Shown here in pieces: positions 50,584 to 61,210 of a stretch of DNA of 64,000 nt; position 1 is the first letter of the stretch, and each line of letters opens with the position of its first letter. This DNA comes from Cohnella phaseoli (GTDB lineage Bacteria; Bacillota; Bacilli; Paenibacillales; Paenibacillaceae). The stretch covers positions 186,001-250,000 of the forward strand of contig NZ_QRDZ01000003.1 of NCBI RefSeq assembly GCF_003386235.1, read 5' to 3'. Under the pieces are notes generated by a model, which made no database searches, was not told the origin of the DNA, and was given only the letters and a program-made list of their open reading frames with translations. Made by a program: the position numbers and the translations under genes.

Positions 50584-52680
50584 GTGGCGGACTCGCTAGT
50601 GATTGTGGAATCGCCGGCTAAGGCGAAGACGATCGGCAAATATTTAGGAAGCAAATTTATCGTCAAAGCGTCCATGGGGCACATTCGCGATTTGCCGAAA
50701 AGCCAGATCGGCGTCGAGGTGGAAAACGGCTTTCAGCCGAAATACATCACGATCCGGGGCAAAGGCAACGTTTTGAAGGAATTGCGCGATGCCAGCAAAA
50801 AGGTGAAAAAAGTTTATCTCGCAGCTGACCCCGATAGGGAAGGCGAAGCGATCGCGTGGCATTTGGCCCATTATCTGGAGCTGGACGAGAAGGAAGATTG
50901 CCGCGTCGTTTTTAACGAGATTACGAAGCAAGCGGTCAAGGACGCTTTCAAGTCGCCCAGACCGATCGATATGGATTTGGTGAACGCCCAGCAGGCGAGA
51001 AGGGTGCTCGACCGGCTCGTCGGATACAAAATCAGCCCGCTGCTGTGGAAAAAGGTCAAGAAAGGACTTAGCGCCGGCCGCGTGCAATCGGTCGCCGTTA
51101 AGCTGATCAACGACCGCGAGAACGAGATCAATGCATTCGTTCCGGAAGAATATTGGAGCATTACCGCTCATTTGACGCAGGGCAAAGCGGCGTTCGAGGC
51201 GAAGTTCCATTCCGTTCATGGCGAGAAGAAGGAGCTGCACAGCGAAGCTGAGGTTAAGGAAGTGCTGGCACAGCTAACCGGAGCGCAGTTCACTGTCGGA
51301 GAGGTCAAGGAGAAGGAGCGCCAGCGCAACCCGTCTCCGCCGTTTATTACGAGCTCGCTGCAGCAGGAAGCCGCGCGTAAGCTGAACTTCCGCGCTTCGA
51401 AGACGATGCAGATCGCGCAGCAGCTTTACGAGGGCGTCGATCTGGGCAAGGAAGGGACGGTCGGTCTCATTACGTATATGCGTACCGACTCGACTCGTAT
51501 TTCGCCAGTTGCGCAGGAGGAAGCCAGAGAGTATATCGAGGGCAAGTACGGCAATCCATTTTTGCCTGAAACTCCTCGGGTTTACACGAAGAAGAACGCT
51601 TCCGCGCAGGACGCGCACGAAGCGATTCGTCCGACGTCGGTGCTGCGCGATCCGGAATCGGTCAAGGCGTTCACGTCCAAAGATCAGTTCAGACTGTATA
51701 AGCTGGTCTGGGAGCGCTTCGTCTCCAGCCAGATGTCGTCGGCCGTGCTCGATACGATGACCGTCGATCTGCAGAATGGGCCGGCTGTGTTTCGGGCCAA
51801 CGGTTCGAAGCTGAAATTCCCCGGCTTTATGAAGGTGTACGTCGAAGGCAACGACGACGGCACGACGGATGAGGATCGGCTGCTGCCCCCGCTCGCTGTG
51901 GGAGACAAGGCGGAATCGAAGGACATCGAGCCGAAGCAGCACTTTACTCAGCCGCCGCCGCGCTTCACGGAAGCCCGACTCGTGCGGGCGCTCGAGGAGT
52001 TGGGCATAGGCCGCCCAAGCACGTACGCTCCGACGTTGGAGACGATCCAAAAGCGCAATTATGTCGCCTTGGAAGAGAAGAAGTTTACTCCGACCGAACT
52101 GGGCGAGCTCGTCGTCCAATTAATGGAGGAGTTTTTTCCAGAAATCCTCGACGTCGAATTTACCGCCAACATGGAAGGCGATCTTGACCATGTCGAGGAA
52201 GGCATGCAAGATTGGGTCAACGTCATTGGCGAGTTTTACAAGTCGTTCGAGCAGCGGCTGGCGGTCGCCGAAGAGGAAATGAAGGAAATCGAGATCAAGG
52301 ATGAGCCGTCGGACGAAGTGTGCGACAAGTGCGGCAGCCCGATGGTCTATAAAATGGGACGCTTCGGCAAGTTTCTGGCTTGCTCGGGTTTCCCGAATTG
52401 TCGGAATACGAAGCCGATTATTAAAGATACCGGCGTAACGTGCCCGAAGTGCAAAGAAGGTCAGATCGTCGAAAGGCGCAGCAAGAAGGGACGCGTATTC
52501 TACGGGTGCAATCTGTATCCCGGCTGCGATTACGTCTCTTGGGATAAGCCGGTTGCCAAGCCGTGCCCGAGCTGCGGCGGGGTAATGGTCGAGAAGCGGG
52601 TCAAAGGCGAGACTCAACTGAATTGTACGGTATGCAGCCATTCGGAAGCTGCCGAAGAAGCCGAGGAAGCGGCGGAATAA
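50584..52680 (+). CDS. topA: DNA topoisomerase I
   Basis: TopA relaxes negative supercoils. The 698-residue type IA enzyme has an N-terminal Toprim domain ([18 protein letters not shown]), the catalytic Tyr298 in [14 protein letters not shown] and three C-terminal zinc-finger modules (CDKC, CPKC, CPSC). The GTG at 50584 is preferred over the ATG at 50578: it has AGGAGG at six bases and gives MADSLVIVE like B. subtilis MSDYLVIVE. Confidence 0.96.
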   Translation: MADSLVIVESPAKAKTIGKYLGSKFIVKASMGHIRDLPKSQIGVEVENGFQPKYITIRGKGNVLKELRDASKKVKKVYLAADPDREGEAIAWHLAHYLELDEKEDCRVVFNEITKQAVKDAFKSPRPIDMDLVNAQQARRVLDRLVGYKISPLLWKKVKKGLSAGRVQSVAVKLINDRENEINAFVPEEYWSITAHLTQGKAAFEAKFHSVHGEKKELHSEAEVKEVLAQLTGAQFTVGEVKEKERQRNPSPPFITSSLQQEAARKLNFRASKTMQIAQQLYEGVDLGKEGTVGLITYMRTDSTRISPVAQEEAREYIEGKYGNPFLPETPRVYTKKNASAQDAHEAIRPTSVLRDPESVKAFTSKDQFRLYKLVWERFVSSQMSSAVLDTMTVDLQNGPAVFRANGSKLKFPGFMKVYVEGNDDGTTDEDRLLPPLAVGDKAESKDIEPKQHFTQPPPRFTEARLVRALEELGIGRPSTYAPTLETIQKRNYVALEEKKFTPTELGELVVQLMEEFFPEILDVEFTANMEGDLDHVEEGMQDWVNVIGEFYKSFEQRLAVAEEEMKEIEIKDEPSDEVCDKCGSPMVYKMGRFGKFLACSGFPNCRNTKPIIKDTGVTCPKCKEGQIVERRSKKGRVFYGCNLYPGCDYVSWDKPVAKPCPSCGGVMVEKRVKGETQLNCTVCSHSEAAEEAEEAAE

Positions 52681-52753
52681 TCGAATAAGCCGCAAGCGGG
52701 ACGCCGCTGCCGGGGCGAAGAGCTTCGGCAGGGCGGCTCGCGGAGGCGACGGG

Positions 52754-54100
52754 GTGGGGGCAACCGTTTTGAAGCAAGATCAATCCGTGACGGTTATCGG
52801 CGCGGGGCTGGCAGGCAGCGAAGCCGCCTGGCAAATCGCCGCGCAGGGTATCCCTGTCACGTTATACGAAATGAGGCCGGTCAGACAGACGCCGGCCCAT
52901 CATACGGCGAGCTTTGCCGAGCTCGTATGCAGCAACAGTTTGCGGGCGAATGGCTTAGCGAACGCTGTCGGCGTACTGAAGGAGGAGATGAGGCGGCTCG
53001 ATTCGCTCATTCTGGCCTGCGCCGACCTGCATGCTGTTCCTGCCGGCGGCGCGCTGGCAGTTGATCGCGAAGGCTTCTCAGCCGAAGTGACGAAGCGGCT
53101 GAGAGAGCATCCGCTCATCAAGGTCGTGAACGAGGAAGTTACCGCAATTCCGGAGGACGGGATCGTCGTCGTCGCGACGGGACCGCTCACTTCTCCCGGG
53201 CTGTCCGATAGCATCAAGCGGCTGCTCGGAGAAGAATACTTCTACTTTTTCGATGCGGCTGCGCCGATCCTGGAGAAGGACTCCATCGATTTCGACAAAG
53301 TGTTCCTCGCTTCCCGTTACGACAAAGGGGAAGCGGCTTATTTGAACTGTCCGATGACCGAGGCCGAGTTCGACGTCTTCTACGAAGCGCTGATCAACGC
53401 AGAGACGGCGGAAGTGAAAGACTTCGAGAAGGATATGTATTTCGAAGGCTGCATGCCGATTGAAGTCATGGCCAAACGCGGCAAGCAGACGGTACTGTTC
53501 GGGCCGATGAAGCCGGTGGGCTTGATCGATCCTCGGACGGGCGCTAAATCCCATGCGGTTATTCAATTGCGTCAAGACAACGCTGCCGGCACGCTGTACA
53601 ACATCGTCGGTTTCCAGACGCATCTGAAGTGGGGCGAGCAGAAACGGGTATTCTCGCTTATTCCGGGATTGGAAAACGCCGAGTTCGTCCGTTACGGCGT
53701 GATGCACCGCAATACGTTTATCAACTCGCCGAAGCTGCTCCATCCGACCTATCAATTCCGCGGACGGGAGACGCTGTTTTTCGCGGGTCAGATGACCGGG
53801 GTGGAAGGCTATGTGGAATCGGCCGCATCCGGATTGGTCGCCGGTCTGAACGCAGGGCGGTTGGCCGGAGGCCGAGAGCCGCTGACGCTTCCCGAGCACA
53901 CTACGTTGGGCAGCATGTCGAATTATATTACGACAGCGGACTTCAAGCATTTCCAGCCGATGAACGCGAACTTCGGCTTGTTCCCGCCGCTGGGCTATCG
54001 CGTCAAAAGCAAGAAGGACAAGAACGACGCTATCGCCGCGCGCGCCCTGGAGGCGATCGATGCGCTGCGTCCCGAGCTTCGGGCAAGCTCCGTTCTGTAA
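52754..54100 (+). CDS. trmFO: Methylenetetrahydrofolate-tRNA methyltransferase TrmFO
   Basis: TrmFO is the FAD- and folate-dependent enzyme that makes 5-methyluridine at position 54 of tRNA. The 448-residue protein has the FAD fold [16 protein letters not shown] at its start, [14 protein letters not shown] and CSNSLRAN. The GTG at 52754 has GGAGG seven bases upstream; a TTG at 52769 would match the length of homologues slightly better. Confidence 0.95.
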   Translation: MGATVLKQDQSVTVIGAGLAGSEAAWQIAAQGIPVTLYEMRPVRQTPAHHTASFAELVCSNSLRANGLANAVGVLKEEMRRLDSLILACADLHAVPAGGALAVDREGFSAEVTKRLREHPLIKVVNEEVTAIPEDGIVVVATGPLTSPGLSDSIKRLLGEEYFYFFDAAAPILEKDSIDFDKVFLASRYDKGEAAYLNCPMTEAEFDVFYEALINAETAEVKDFEKDMYFEGCMPIEVMAKRGKQTVLFGPMKPVGLIDPRTGAKSHAVIQLRQDNAAGTLYNIVGFQTHLKWGEQKRVFSLIPGLENAEFVRYGVMHRNTFINSPKLLHPTYQFRGRETLFFAGQMTGVEGYVESAASGLVAGLNAGRLAGGREPLTLPEHTTLGSMSNYITTADFKHFQPMNANFGLFPPLGYRVKSKKDKNDAIAARALEAIDALRPELRASSVL

Positions 54101-54106
54101 CCAATG

Positions 54107-54146
54107 AAGCAGCGGCTGCGTATAAGACCTAAGCCGCTGCTTTTCC
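54107..54146 (+). terminator. Terminator after trmFO
   Basis: AAGCAGCGGCT pairs with AGCCGCTGCTT over 11 bp, followed by TT and a C-rich stretch; the T-run is short. Confidence 0.65.
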
Positions 54147-54208
54147 GGCTCTAGGCGAAGTTTCAAAGATGCGAGATTCGCGATCAAAACAAACGGGAGG
54201 AACAGCCC

Positions 54209-54754
54209 ATGGATATGAGTTTCCACGCCACGACGATCTGCGCGATCCGCCATAACGGCAAAGGCGCGATCGCAGGGGACGGCCAGGTCACCTTCGGCAA
54301 TAGCATGGTGATGAAAAATACGGCCAAAAAAGTACGTAGACTGTACCGCAACCAGGTGCTTGCCGGGTTTGCCGGTTCGGTCGCGGACGCGATTACGCTG
54401 TTCGAGAAATTCGAAGGCAAGCTTGAAGAGCATCACGGCAACCTGCAGCGCGCCGCGGTCGAGTTAGCCAAGGATTGGCGCTCCGACCGGGTTCTCCGCC
54501 GGCTTGAGGCGATGATGATCGTTGTCGACGCCACAGGTATGCTGCTGTTGTCCGGCAATGGAGAAGTAATTGAACCGGACGACGGAATTTTGGCGATCGG
54601 TTCGGGCGGCAGCTTCGCGCTGGCTGCGGCGCGGGCGCTCAAGCGTCACGCTCCGGCCATGGAAGCCCGCGACATCGCCCGCGCAGCGCTGGAAACGGCA
54701 TCTGAAATTTGCGTATTCACCAACAATAACCTGGTCGTTGAGGAGATAGAATGA
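54209..54754 (+). CDS. hslV: ATP-dependent protease subunit HslV (ClpQ)
   Basis: HslV is the peptidase ring of the HslUV (ClpQY) protease. The reading from 54209 gives 181 residues starting [30 protein letters not shown]. The nucleophile is the N-terminal residue after processing, Ser in B. subtilis ClpQ. GGGAGG is ideally spaced for 54209, but the ATG at 54215 gives MSFHATT, closer to B. subtilis MSSFHATT. The stop overlaps an upstream ATG of hslU. Confidence 0.93.
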   Translation: MDMSFHATTICAIRHNGKGAIAGDGQVTFGNSMVMKNTAKKVRRLYRNQVLAGFAGSVADAITLFEKFEGKLEEHHGNLQRAAVELAKDWRSDRVLRRLEAMMIVVDATGMLLLSGNGEVIEPDDGILAIGSGGSFALAAARALKRHAPAMEARDIARAALETASEICVFTNNNLVVEEIE

Positions 54755-54786
54755 TTACATTCGACAAACGTAAGGGAGAGGATCGC

Positions 54787-56175
54787 ATGAACGATGCACT
54801 GACGCCCCGTCAAATCGTTGCTGAGCTCGACAAATACATCGTCGGGCAGAAGCCTGCCAAGCGTTCGGTCGCCGTAGCGCTGCGCAATCGCTATCGCCGC
54901 AGCCGCCTACCGGAGGAAATCCGCGATGAAGTCGTGCCGAAGAACATTCTGATGATCGGACCGACCGGCGTCGGCAAAACGGAAATCGCGCGACGGCTGG
55001 CGAAGCTGGTTCAAGCTCCGTTCATCAAGGTTGAGGCGACTAAGTTTACGGAAGTCGGCTATGTCGGCAGAGACGTGGAATCGATGGTTCGGGATTTGGT
55101 CGAAACGGCGATTCGTATGGTGAAAGAGGAGCGAACGGAGCAGGTGAAGGACAAAGCCGAGAGGGCGGCCAATGAACGGCTGGTCGCTCTGCTTGCCCCT
55201 TCCCCGGCGCGTCCGAAGACGCAGAAAAACCCGCTCGAGATGCTGTTCGGAGGCAACTCGGTTCCTAACGACGAGCCCGATCCGGTCGATTCGGGATTGC
55301 AGGACAAGAGAAGAGACACGAAGGCTAAACTTGAGGCCGGACTTCTGGAGAACGAGACCGTCGAAATCGAGGTGGAGGACAACTCGCCGACCATGCTCGA
55401 TATGCTAGGCGGACCGGGTCAGGAGCAGTTCGGCAACATGCAGGAAATGCTCGGACAATTTCTGCCGAAGCGCCGGAAGAAGCGCAGACTGACCGTTAAG
55501 GAAGCGCGCAAGGTGCTGATCGTGGAGGAAGCCAATAAGCTGATCGACATGGACGACGTCACCTCTGAGTCCGTGCGCAGGGCGGAGCAGTCGGGCATCA
55601 TCTTTATCGACGAGATTGACAAGATCGCCAGCCAAGGACGCGGGCAAGGGCCCGACGTCTCGCGCGAAGGCGTGCAGAGGGACATCCTGCCGATCGTCGA
55701 AGGTTCGACGGTCGTGACCAAGTATGGGCCGGTTAAAACCGATTACGTCCTGTTTGTGGCGGCCGGAGCGTTCCATGTCGCGAAGCCCTCGGACCTGATT
55801 CCCGAGCTTCAGGGGCGCTTCCCGATCCGAGTCGAGCTCAGCAGCTTGACCGACGAAGACTTCATCCGCATTCTGACCGAGCCGGAGAACGCCTTGACGA
55901 AGCAGTACACGGCGCTGCTGCAGACGGAGGGCATCAACGTTACCTTCACGGAGGCGGCGATCTCCGAGCTGGCGCGCATGGCGCAGGAAGTTAACCGGAA
56001 TACGGAAAACATCGGCGCTCGCAGACTTCACACGCTGCTTGAGAAGCTGCTTGAGGATTTGAGCTTCGAAGCGCCGGAGCTGCAGCTTGAGGAAATGGTC
56101 ATTACGCCGGAATATGTCCGCGAGAAATTATCGACGATTGCAAGCAATCGCGATTTGAGTCAATATATTCTATAA
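54787..56175 (+). CDS. hslU: HslUV protease ATPase subunit HslU (ClpY)
   Basis: HslU unfolds substrates for HslV. The 462-residue AAA+ protein has [17 protein letters not shown] at the start, Walker [16 protein letters not shown] near residue 58, a long charged I domain, Walker [12 protein letters not shown] near 272 and the C-terminal tail SQYIL that docks into HslV. The ATG at 54787 follows AAGGGAGAGG; an ATG at 54751 overlapping hslV is less likely. Confidence 0.95.
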   Translation: MNDALTPRQIVAELDKYIVGQKPAKRSVAVALRNRYRRSRLPEEIRDEVVPKNILMIGPTGVGKTEIARRLAKLVQAPFIKVEATKFTEVGYVGRDVESMVRDLVETAIRMVKEERTEQVKDKAERAANERLVALLAPSPARPKTQKNPLEMLFGGNSVPNDEPDPVDSGLQDKRRDTKAKLEAGLLENETVEIEVEDNSPTMLDMLGGPGQEQFGNMQEMLGQFLPKRRKKRRLTVKEARKVLIVEEANKLIDMDDVTSESVRRAEQSGIIFIDEIDKIASQGRGQGPDVSREGVQRDILPIVEGSTVVTKYGPVKTDYVLFVAAGAFHVAKPSDLIPELQGRFPIRVELSSLTDEDFIRILTEPENALTKQYTALLQTEGINVTFTEAAISELARMAQEVNRNTENIGARRLHTLLEKLLEDLSFEAPELQLEEMVITPEYVREKLSTIASNRDLSQYIL

Positions 56176-56257
56176 CGGCTCTTAGCCGAACGGATGCCGC
56201 CGTCCCCGGACGGCGGAATCGTTGTACTTGTTTGTCGTATTAGGAGGAAGCACAATC

Positions 56258-57031
56258 ATGACGCTGTTGATGAAAACCCGAACGCTTAACCGGCTGCTGC
56301 AGGAAGCGGCGGGCAAGCCTCTCAACTTCCGCGAGATGGCGGAGGGGCTGCGCGAGACGATGCAAGGCGATGTATTTGTGCTGAGCAGAAAAGGAAAGGT
56401 GCTGGGCTCGGCGCATTCCGCTGGATTTCCCGAGATGTGGCTGCGCAGAGAAGAAGCGGACGGGCTGCGCTTCCCTTCCGAGACGAACGATCGCTTGCTG
56501 CGAATTTCGGAGACGGCCGCGAACGTTTCTTCCAACGAGGAAACGTTGACGCCGATCGAAGCGGCTTTTGGCAACGCAATTGTCACAATCGTTCCGATCA
56601 TAGGTGGAAGTGACAGATTAGGGACTTTAGTCCTGTCTCGTGAGCACGAATCGTTCGGAGACGACGATCTGATTTTGGCGGAATACGGCTCGACAATTAT
56701 CGGCATGGAGATTCTGAGAGAAAGAATCGACGAGCGGGAAGCGGAGGCCAGAAGCAAGGCGATCGTCACGGTTGCGGTCAATTCGCTCTCCTTCAGCGAG
56801 ATGGAAGCTGTTGAGCAGATTTTTGAAGAACTTGAAGGAAAAGAAGGGCTGCTCGTCGCTTCTAAGATTGCGGACCGGGCTGGAATCACTCGTTCGGTTA
56901 TCGTTAACGCGCTCCGGAAGCTGGAGAGCGCGGGGGTGATCGAGACCCGCTCTCTCGGGATGAAGGGAACTTATATCCGCATTCTCAATGCGCAGCTTCT
57001 GCGGGAACTGGAGCATCGCAAAAACGCATAA
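56258..57031 (+). CDS. codY: GTP-sensing transcriptional repressor CodY
   Basis: CodY senses GTP and branched-chain amino acids and represses nutrient, motility and competence genes in rich medium. The 257-residue protein has an N-terminal GAF domain ([31 protein letters not shown]) and a C-terminal winged helix-turn-helix ([40 protein letters not shown]). The ATG at 56258 follows TAGGAGGAAG. It lies between hslU and flgB as in B. subtilis. Confidence 0.97.
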   Translation: MTLLMKTRTLNRLLQEAAGKPLNFREMAEGLRETMQGDVFVLSRKGKVLGSAHSAGFPEMWLRREEADGLRFPSETNDRLLRISETAANVSSNEETLTPIEAAFGNAIVTIVPIIGGSDRLGTLVLSREHESFGDDDLILAEYGSTIIGMEILRERIDEREAEARSKAIVTVAVNSLSFSEMEAVEQIFEELEGKEGLLVASKIADRAGITRSVIVNALRKLESAGVIETRSLGMKGTYIRILNAQLLRELEHRKNA

Positions 57032-57052
57032 GCGCGACGCCAATAGATAAGT

Positions 57053-57090
57053 AAGCCCGATCTTCCAATGGAAGATTAGGGCTTTTTTCT
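57053..57090 (+). terminator. Terminator after codY
   Basis: AAGCCC-ATCTTCC pairs with GGAAGAT-TA-GGGCTT and is followed by a T-run. It separates codY from the flagellar operon. Confidence 0.9.
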
Positions 57091-57298
57091 TATTGTCACG
57101 CACAGCGTTGTCGTAGATGATGTATCTTAGAAAATTCTAATTATGTCGGATTGCGATTCTTTTTTTGTAGAATGAGCAAAAGTATTGTCGCTTCAAGCAG
57201 GAATTTAAGAGATTTGCGTGGAAATAAGTCAAAGCGAAATGCGATTGAGTGCGAAAAATGAAGAAAAATGAAGATTATCTCATGAATAGGGGCGACTA

Positions 57299-57715
57299 AT
57301 GATGGAGTTGTTAAGCGGCGCATCATTTCTGCGCTTGGAGAACGCCATCCAGGCCGCGGCGATGAGACAACGCGTGCTGTCCAACAATATTGCCAATAAC
57401 GATACGCCATATTTCAAGCGATCCGATGTCGTATTCGAAGAGCTGCTGACGCAAGCGATCGGAGCGCAGGGGACGCGCGCATTTGCGAGCAAGCCGACCG
57501 ACCCTCGACATTTTCCGATTAACGGAGCTTACCCGTTGCCGGCGCCAAGAGTTGTAACGGACGAATCGACGGCAATCAACAATAACAAAAATAACGTAGA
57601 TGTAGAGAAAGAAATGGCGCTCCTTGCGGAGAACCAGCTCAGATACAATCTGATGACGCAGCAGGTCAATCATGAAGCAAAGATGATGAGAATCGGAATT
57701 CAAGGGAGTGCGTAA
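57299..57715 (+). CDS. flgB: Flagellar basal-body rod protein FlgB
   Basis: FlgB is a proximal rod subunit exported through the flagellar type III apparatus. The 138-residue protein has the rod N-terminal motif RQRVLSNNIANNDTPYFKR and ends in a helical region KEMALLAENQLRYNLMTQQVNHEAKMMRIGIQG. It is the first gene of the fla operon, with AGGGG before ATGATG. Confidence 0.95.
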   Translation: MMELLSGASFLRLENAIQAAAMRQRVLSNNIANNDTPYFKRSDVVFEELLTQAIGAQGTRAFASKPTDPRHFPINGAYPLPAPRVVTDESTAINNNKNNVDVEKEMALLAENQLRYNLMTQQVNHEAKMMRIGIQGSA

Positions 57716-57718
57716 CGA

Positions 57719-58165
57719 ATGAAGCTCGGAGGATTCGATATCAGCGCTTCCGCGCTAACGGCCCAACGGCTGCGTATGGACGTCATTTCGGCCAACATTG
57801 CGAACGCGGAGACAACGCGCGCCGGATACGTGAACGGAAACTTCGTCCCTTACCGCCGCAAAGTCGTCGTGATGGAGGCGGCACAGCCTAAGTTCCAGGA
57901 CGTGCTTAGCCAGCAGTTGAACGGAATGTCGGCGCAGGGCGTCAAGGTGGCGTCCATTCGCGAAGATTCCGCGCCGTTTAAACAGGTGTACAACCCGACG
58001 CATCCCGATGCGGATGCGAGCGGTATGGTCTATATGCCTAATGTGGATATGCTGAAGGAGCAAGTCGACCTGCTGGCGGCCTCCCGGTCGTACGAGGCGA
58101 ACATAACGGCGCTGAACGCAAGAAAGTCGATGTTCATGAAGGCGCTGGAAATGGGACGTCGTTGA
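57719..58165 (+). CDS. flgC: Flagellar basal-body rod protein FlgC
   Basis: FlgC is a second proximal rod subunit. The 148-residue protein shows RLRMDVISANIANAETTR and the C-terminal NVDMLKEQVDLLAASRSYEANITALNARKSMFMKALEMGR. It begins three bases after flgB. Confidence 0.96.
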   Translation: MKLGGFDISASALTAQRLRMDVISANIANAETTRAGYVNGNFVPYRRKVVVMEAAQPKFQDVLSQQLNGMSAQGVKVASIREDSAPFKQVYNPTHPDADASGMVYMPNVDMLKEQVDLLAASRSYEANITALNARKSMFMKALEMGRR

Positions 58166-58219
58166 TCGTTCAAAGCAAACGCCGCCAATTGAATCCAATC
58201 AACCTGAAGGAGTGTTAGC

Positions 58220-58522
58220 TTGATTACGAATACGATGTTTAATCCCGTTCAAGCAGTGACAGCGCCAAACTTGAATCAGATAAAGGCGACGCCGGCGGAG
58301 GCGACGGAAAGCTTCGCTTCGTTCCTGAAGAACGCCCTTGACGGAGTGGCCGCTCAAGAACAGAACGTACATAAGCTCAACGATCAATTTCTGATTGGGG
58401 AAGTCGACGAGAATCAGGTCATCATTGCTGCTACGCAGGCGGAGCTGAGTCTTTCCCTGACAGGGCAGGTCCGCAACAAAGTCATCGAGGCGTATCAGGA
58501 AATTATGCGGATGCAGCTGTAA
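58220..58522 (+). CDS. fliE: Flagellar hook-basal body complex protein FliE
   Basis: FliE joins the MS ring to the rod. The 100-residue protein ends QAELSLSLTGQVRNKVIEAYQEIMRMQL, a family hallmark. The start is a TTG at 58220 behind AAGGAGTG. Confidence 0.93.
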   Translation: MITNTMFNPVQAVTAPNLNQIKATPAEATESFASFLKNALDGVAAQEQNVHKLNDQFLIGEVDENQVIIAATQAELSLSLTGQVRNKVIEAYQEIMRMQL

Positions 58523-58560
58523 TCCTGACGCGGAAACTACAAGTAAAACATAATCAAGGG

Positions 58561-58592
58561 AAGAAGGCGCGGAGGTTCTCCGCCTTCTTTGC
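58561..58592 (+). terminator. Hairpin with short T-run between fliE and fliF
   Basis: AAGAAGG-CG-CGGAG pairs with CTCCG-CCTTCTT with a two-base bulge, then TTT. Probably an attenuator or processing site, as the operon continues. Confidence 0.45.
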
Positions 58593-58619
58593 TCTTCTAA
58601 CCGCAGGTGGGGTGAAATC

Positions 58620-60188
58620 GTGAACGAGAAGTGGGCACAGGTTCGAGAAAAGCTGTCCGGTTTCTGGAACCAGTACAGCAAGACGCAAAAGTGGGTGCTC
58701 GCCTCAACAGCGGCCTTGTTGCTTTTTGCCATCATATTACTTACTTATTTATTCACCAAAACCGAGTACGAACTTGCTTTCCAGAATCTGGACAGCACCG
58801 ATGCCGCCTCCATTATGGAATACCTGGACGGCAACGGGATCAGCTACAAGCTTGGCGACGCCGGGACGAGCATCTTCGTGCCGAGCGCTTCCGCTTCCAA
58901 GGTCAAGGTGGCGGTCGGATCGCAAGGACTCATCGAGAACGGCTCGATCGGGTTTCCGGAACTGAGCAAAGCTTCATCGGCGATCGGAACGACGGATCAA
59001 GAGTTTGACGTCAAGTTTCGGAATGCGCTCAACGGAGAGGTCCAGCAATTGTTGCTCAGAAAGCAGGGCGTTGCACAAGTAAAAGCGCTCGTAACGTTGC
59101 CGGAAGATTCGGTATTCTTGAACGAATCGGACAAGGAAAAGGCGATTGCCGCTGTCATCATCACCTTTAAGCCAGGCTTTCGGCCGAAGCAAGAGGAAAT
59201 CGACAGCTACTACAATCTGGTCAAATCGGCCGTGCCGAATCTGGCAATTCAAGATATTACGATCAGCAGCAGCACGAGCGAACTGACCCCGTCCACGAAG
59301 TTGGGCGGAGGAGCCGGAGTGGGCGGAGCGATCTACGAGACCCAGTTCGCCATTCAGAATGAGTTCGAGAATACGCTGAAAAGAAACATCCAGCAATTTC
59401 TGAACCCGATTGTCGGCATGGACAACATGGTCGTCAGCGTCGTGTCTTCCTTGAATTTCGATAAGAAATCGTCTGTGGAACAGCTTGTGCAGCCCTTGCC
59501 GGATAACGACAATAGAGGGATCGAAATCGGCCGACAAGAGACGAGCGAGACGTACCAAGGCCAGGACGGGCAAGCCGGAGGAGTAGCGGGGACGGGAGAA
59601 ACCGACGTCACCAATTATCCGTCCGGGGGCAACTCGGGCTCATCTACGTCCGAGAAGGTTTCCAGTTCGATTAACTACGATGTAAACCGCATTACTAATA
59701 ATATCGACTACGGCCCTTATAAAGTGAAGGACTTATCGATAAATGTCGGCGTAAATTCTGCGAATATGACGCCCGAGAGACTGGCCGAGATCCAGAGCAT
59801 GCTTGTTAATAATGTAAGAGTGCTTCTGAACGAATCGGGATTGGATTTGTCGGACGAAGCTTTGACGCAACGCGTCTCGGTTTTGTCGCAATCCTTCGAC
59901 GGCACGGCAGCGGTCTCTGGCAGCGCGTCGAATTCGACTTTGTGGATGGCGGCAGCGGGATTGTTGGCGCTGGCGTTGCTCGGAGGCGGGGGCTACTATA
60001 TTTATCGTCGTCGCAAAGCGGCGCAAGAAGCGGCAGCGATCGAAGACGCTCCGCGCGTGGAAATGCCGACGATCGATATCGACAACGTTTCGAACGAAAG
60101 CCAGGTGCGCAAGCAACTGGAAAGCTTGGCCAAGCGCAAGCCGGATGAATTCGTTAATCTTCTCCGGACTTGGCTAGTGGATGAATAG
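58620..60188 (+). CDS. fliF: Flagellar M-ring protein FliF
   Basis: FliF forms the MS ring in the membrane. The 522-residue protein has membrane segments near residues 22-42 ([21 protein letters not shown]) and 441-460 (LWMAAAGLLALALLGGGGYYI), ring-building domains between them, and a C-terminal FliG-binding tail (SQVRKQLESLAKRKPDEFVNLLRTWL). GTG start. Confidence 0.96.
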   Translation: MNEKWAQVREKLSGFWNQYSKTQKWVLASTAALLLFAIILLTYLFTKTEYELAFQNLDSTDAASIMEYLDGNGISYKLGDAGTSIFVPSASASKVKVAVGSQGLIENGSIGFPELSKASSAIGTTDQEFDVKFRNALNGEVQQLLLRKQGVAQVKALVTLPEDSVFLNESDKEKAIAAVIITFKPGFRPKQEEIDSYYNLVKSAVPNLAIQDITISSSTSELTPSTKLGGGAGVGGAIYETQFAIQNEFENTLKRNIQQFLNPIVGMDNMVVSVVSSLNFDKKSSVEQLVQPLPDNDNRGIEIGRQETSETYQGQDGQAGGVAGTGETDVTNYPSGGNSGSSTSEKVSSSINYDVNRITNNIDYGPYKVKDLSINVGVNSANMTPERLAEIQSMLVNNVRVLLNESGLDLSDEALTQRVSVLSQSFDGTAAVSGSASNSTLWMAAAGLLALALLGGGGYYIYRRRKAAQEAAAIEDAPRVEMPTIDIDNVSNESQVRKQLESLAKRKPDEFVNLLRTWLVDE

Positions 60189-60199
60189 AGGTGGCGGCA

Positions 60200-61210
60200 G
60201 TGGCGAAGGGGATTCAATTGTCCGGGAGGCAGAAGGCGGCCATTCTGCTCATCACCCTTGGACCGGAAGTATCCGCGCAAGTGTTCAAGCACTTGCGCGA
60301 TGACGAGATTGAACAGTTGACGCTGGAAATCGCCAACGTGCGCAAGGTGGACGCGAGCGAAAAAGAACTTATTCTCGGTGAGTTTCACCAGATTTGCGTC
60401 GCGCAAGAGTATATTACGCAGGGCGGCATTACCTACGCCAAAGAAATATTGGAGAAGGCGCTCGGTTCGCAGAAAGCAATGGATATCCTGAACAGGTTGA
60501 CCGCGACGCTGCAGGTTCGGCCTTTCGATTTCGCACGCAAGGCCGAGCCTTCGCAAATCTTAAACTTCATTCAGAACGAGAACTCGCAGACGATCGCGCT
60601 CGTGCTTTCCTACCTGCAGCCGGATCAATCGTCGGCAGTCCTCTCGTCCTTGCCGCAGGAGAAGCAAGCGGAGGTGGCGCGAAGGATCGCGCTCATGGAC
60701 AGCACTTCTCCGGAAGTCATTGCGCAAGTCGAACGGGTGTTGGAGCAGAAGCTCAGCTCGACGGTTACTCAGGATTACACGAATGCCGGCGGCATCGAGG
60801 CGATCGTGCAAATTTTGAACGGCGTAGACCGAGGTACGGAGCGTACGATTTTGGATTCCCTGGAAATTCAGGATCCGGAGCTGGCGGAAGAGATCAAGAA
60901 GCGGATGTTCGTATTCGAGGATATCGTCAATCTCGACAATCGTTCGATCCAGCGCATCATTCGCGACATCGAAAACGCCGATTTGCAGCTTGCGCTCAAG
61001 GTGGCCAGCGACGAAGTGCGGGAATCGATTTTCCGGAATATGTCGAAACGGATGGCGGAGACGTTCAAGGAAGAGATGGAATACATGGGGCCGGTGCGGC
61101 TGCGCGACGTAGAGGAGGCGCAAACCCGCATCGTAGCGACGATTCGCAGATTGGAAGAGGCCGGAGAAATCATTATCGCTCGCGGCGGAGGAGACGATAT
61201 CATTGTCTAA
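60200..61210 (+). CDS. fliG: Flagellar motor switch protein FliG
   Basis: FliG transmits torque from the stator to the rotor. The 336-residue protein has LSGRQKAAILLITLGPEVSAQVFKHL at the N-terminus, the EHPQ-equivalent middle region (NENSQTIALVLSYLQPDQS) and the C-terminal torque helix (DIENADLQLALKVASDEVRESIFRNMSKR). The GTG at 60200 with AGAGGTGG upstream is preferred; 60191 is possible. Confidence 0.96.
   Translation: MAKGIQLSGRQKAAILLITLGPEVSAQVFKHLRDDEIEQLTLEIANVRKVDASEKELILGEFHQICVAQEYITQGGITYAKEILEKALGSQKAMDILNRLTATLQVRPFDFARKAEPSQILNFIQNENSQTIALVLSYLQPDQSSAVLSSLPQEKQAEVARRIALMDSTSPEVIAQVERVLEQKLSSTVTQDYTNAGGIEAIVQILNGVDRGTERTILDSLEIQDPELAEEIKKRMFVFEDIVNLDNRSIQRIIRDIENADLQLALKVASDEVRESIFRNMSKRMAETFKEEMEYMGPVRLRDVEEAQTRIVATIRRLEEAGEIIIARGGGDDIIV

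Noticed and set aside
53078..54436. 452-codon open frame on the minus strand across trmFO and hslV
   Set aside because: Antisense to two clearly conserved genes; it exists because GC-rich coding DNA has few stops in that frame. The translation has no recognisable motif.
57122..57136. CodY box before flgB
   Set aside because: GAAAATT at 57130-57136 matches one arm of the CodY site, but the other arm matches only about two of seven bases. CodY control of the operon is plausible from B. subtilis, yet this site is too weak to annotate.
57137..57298. Sigma-D promoter of the flagellar operon
   Set aside because: No TAAA-N15-GCCGATAT match was found in the gap before flgB.
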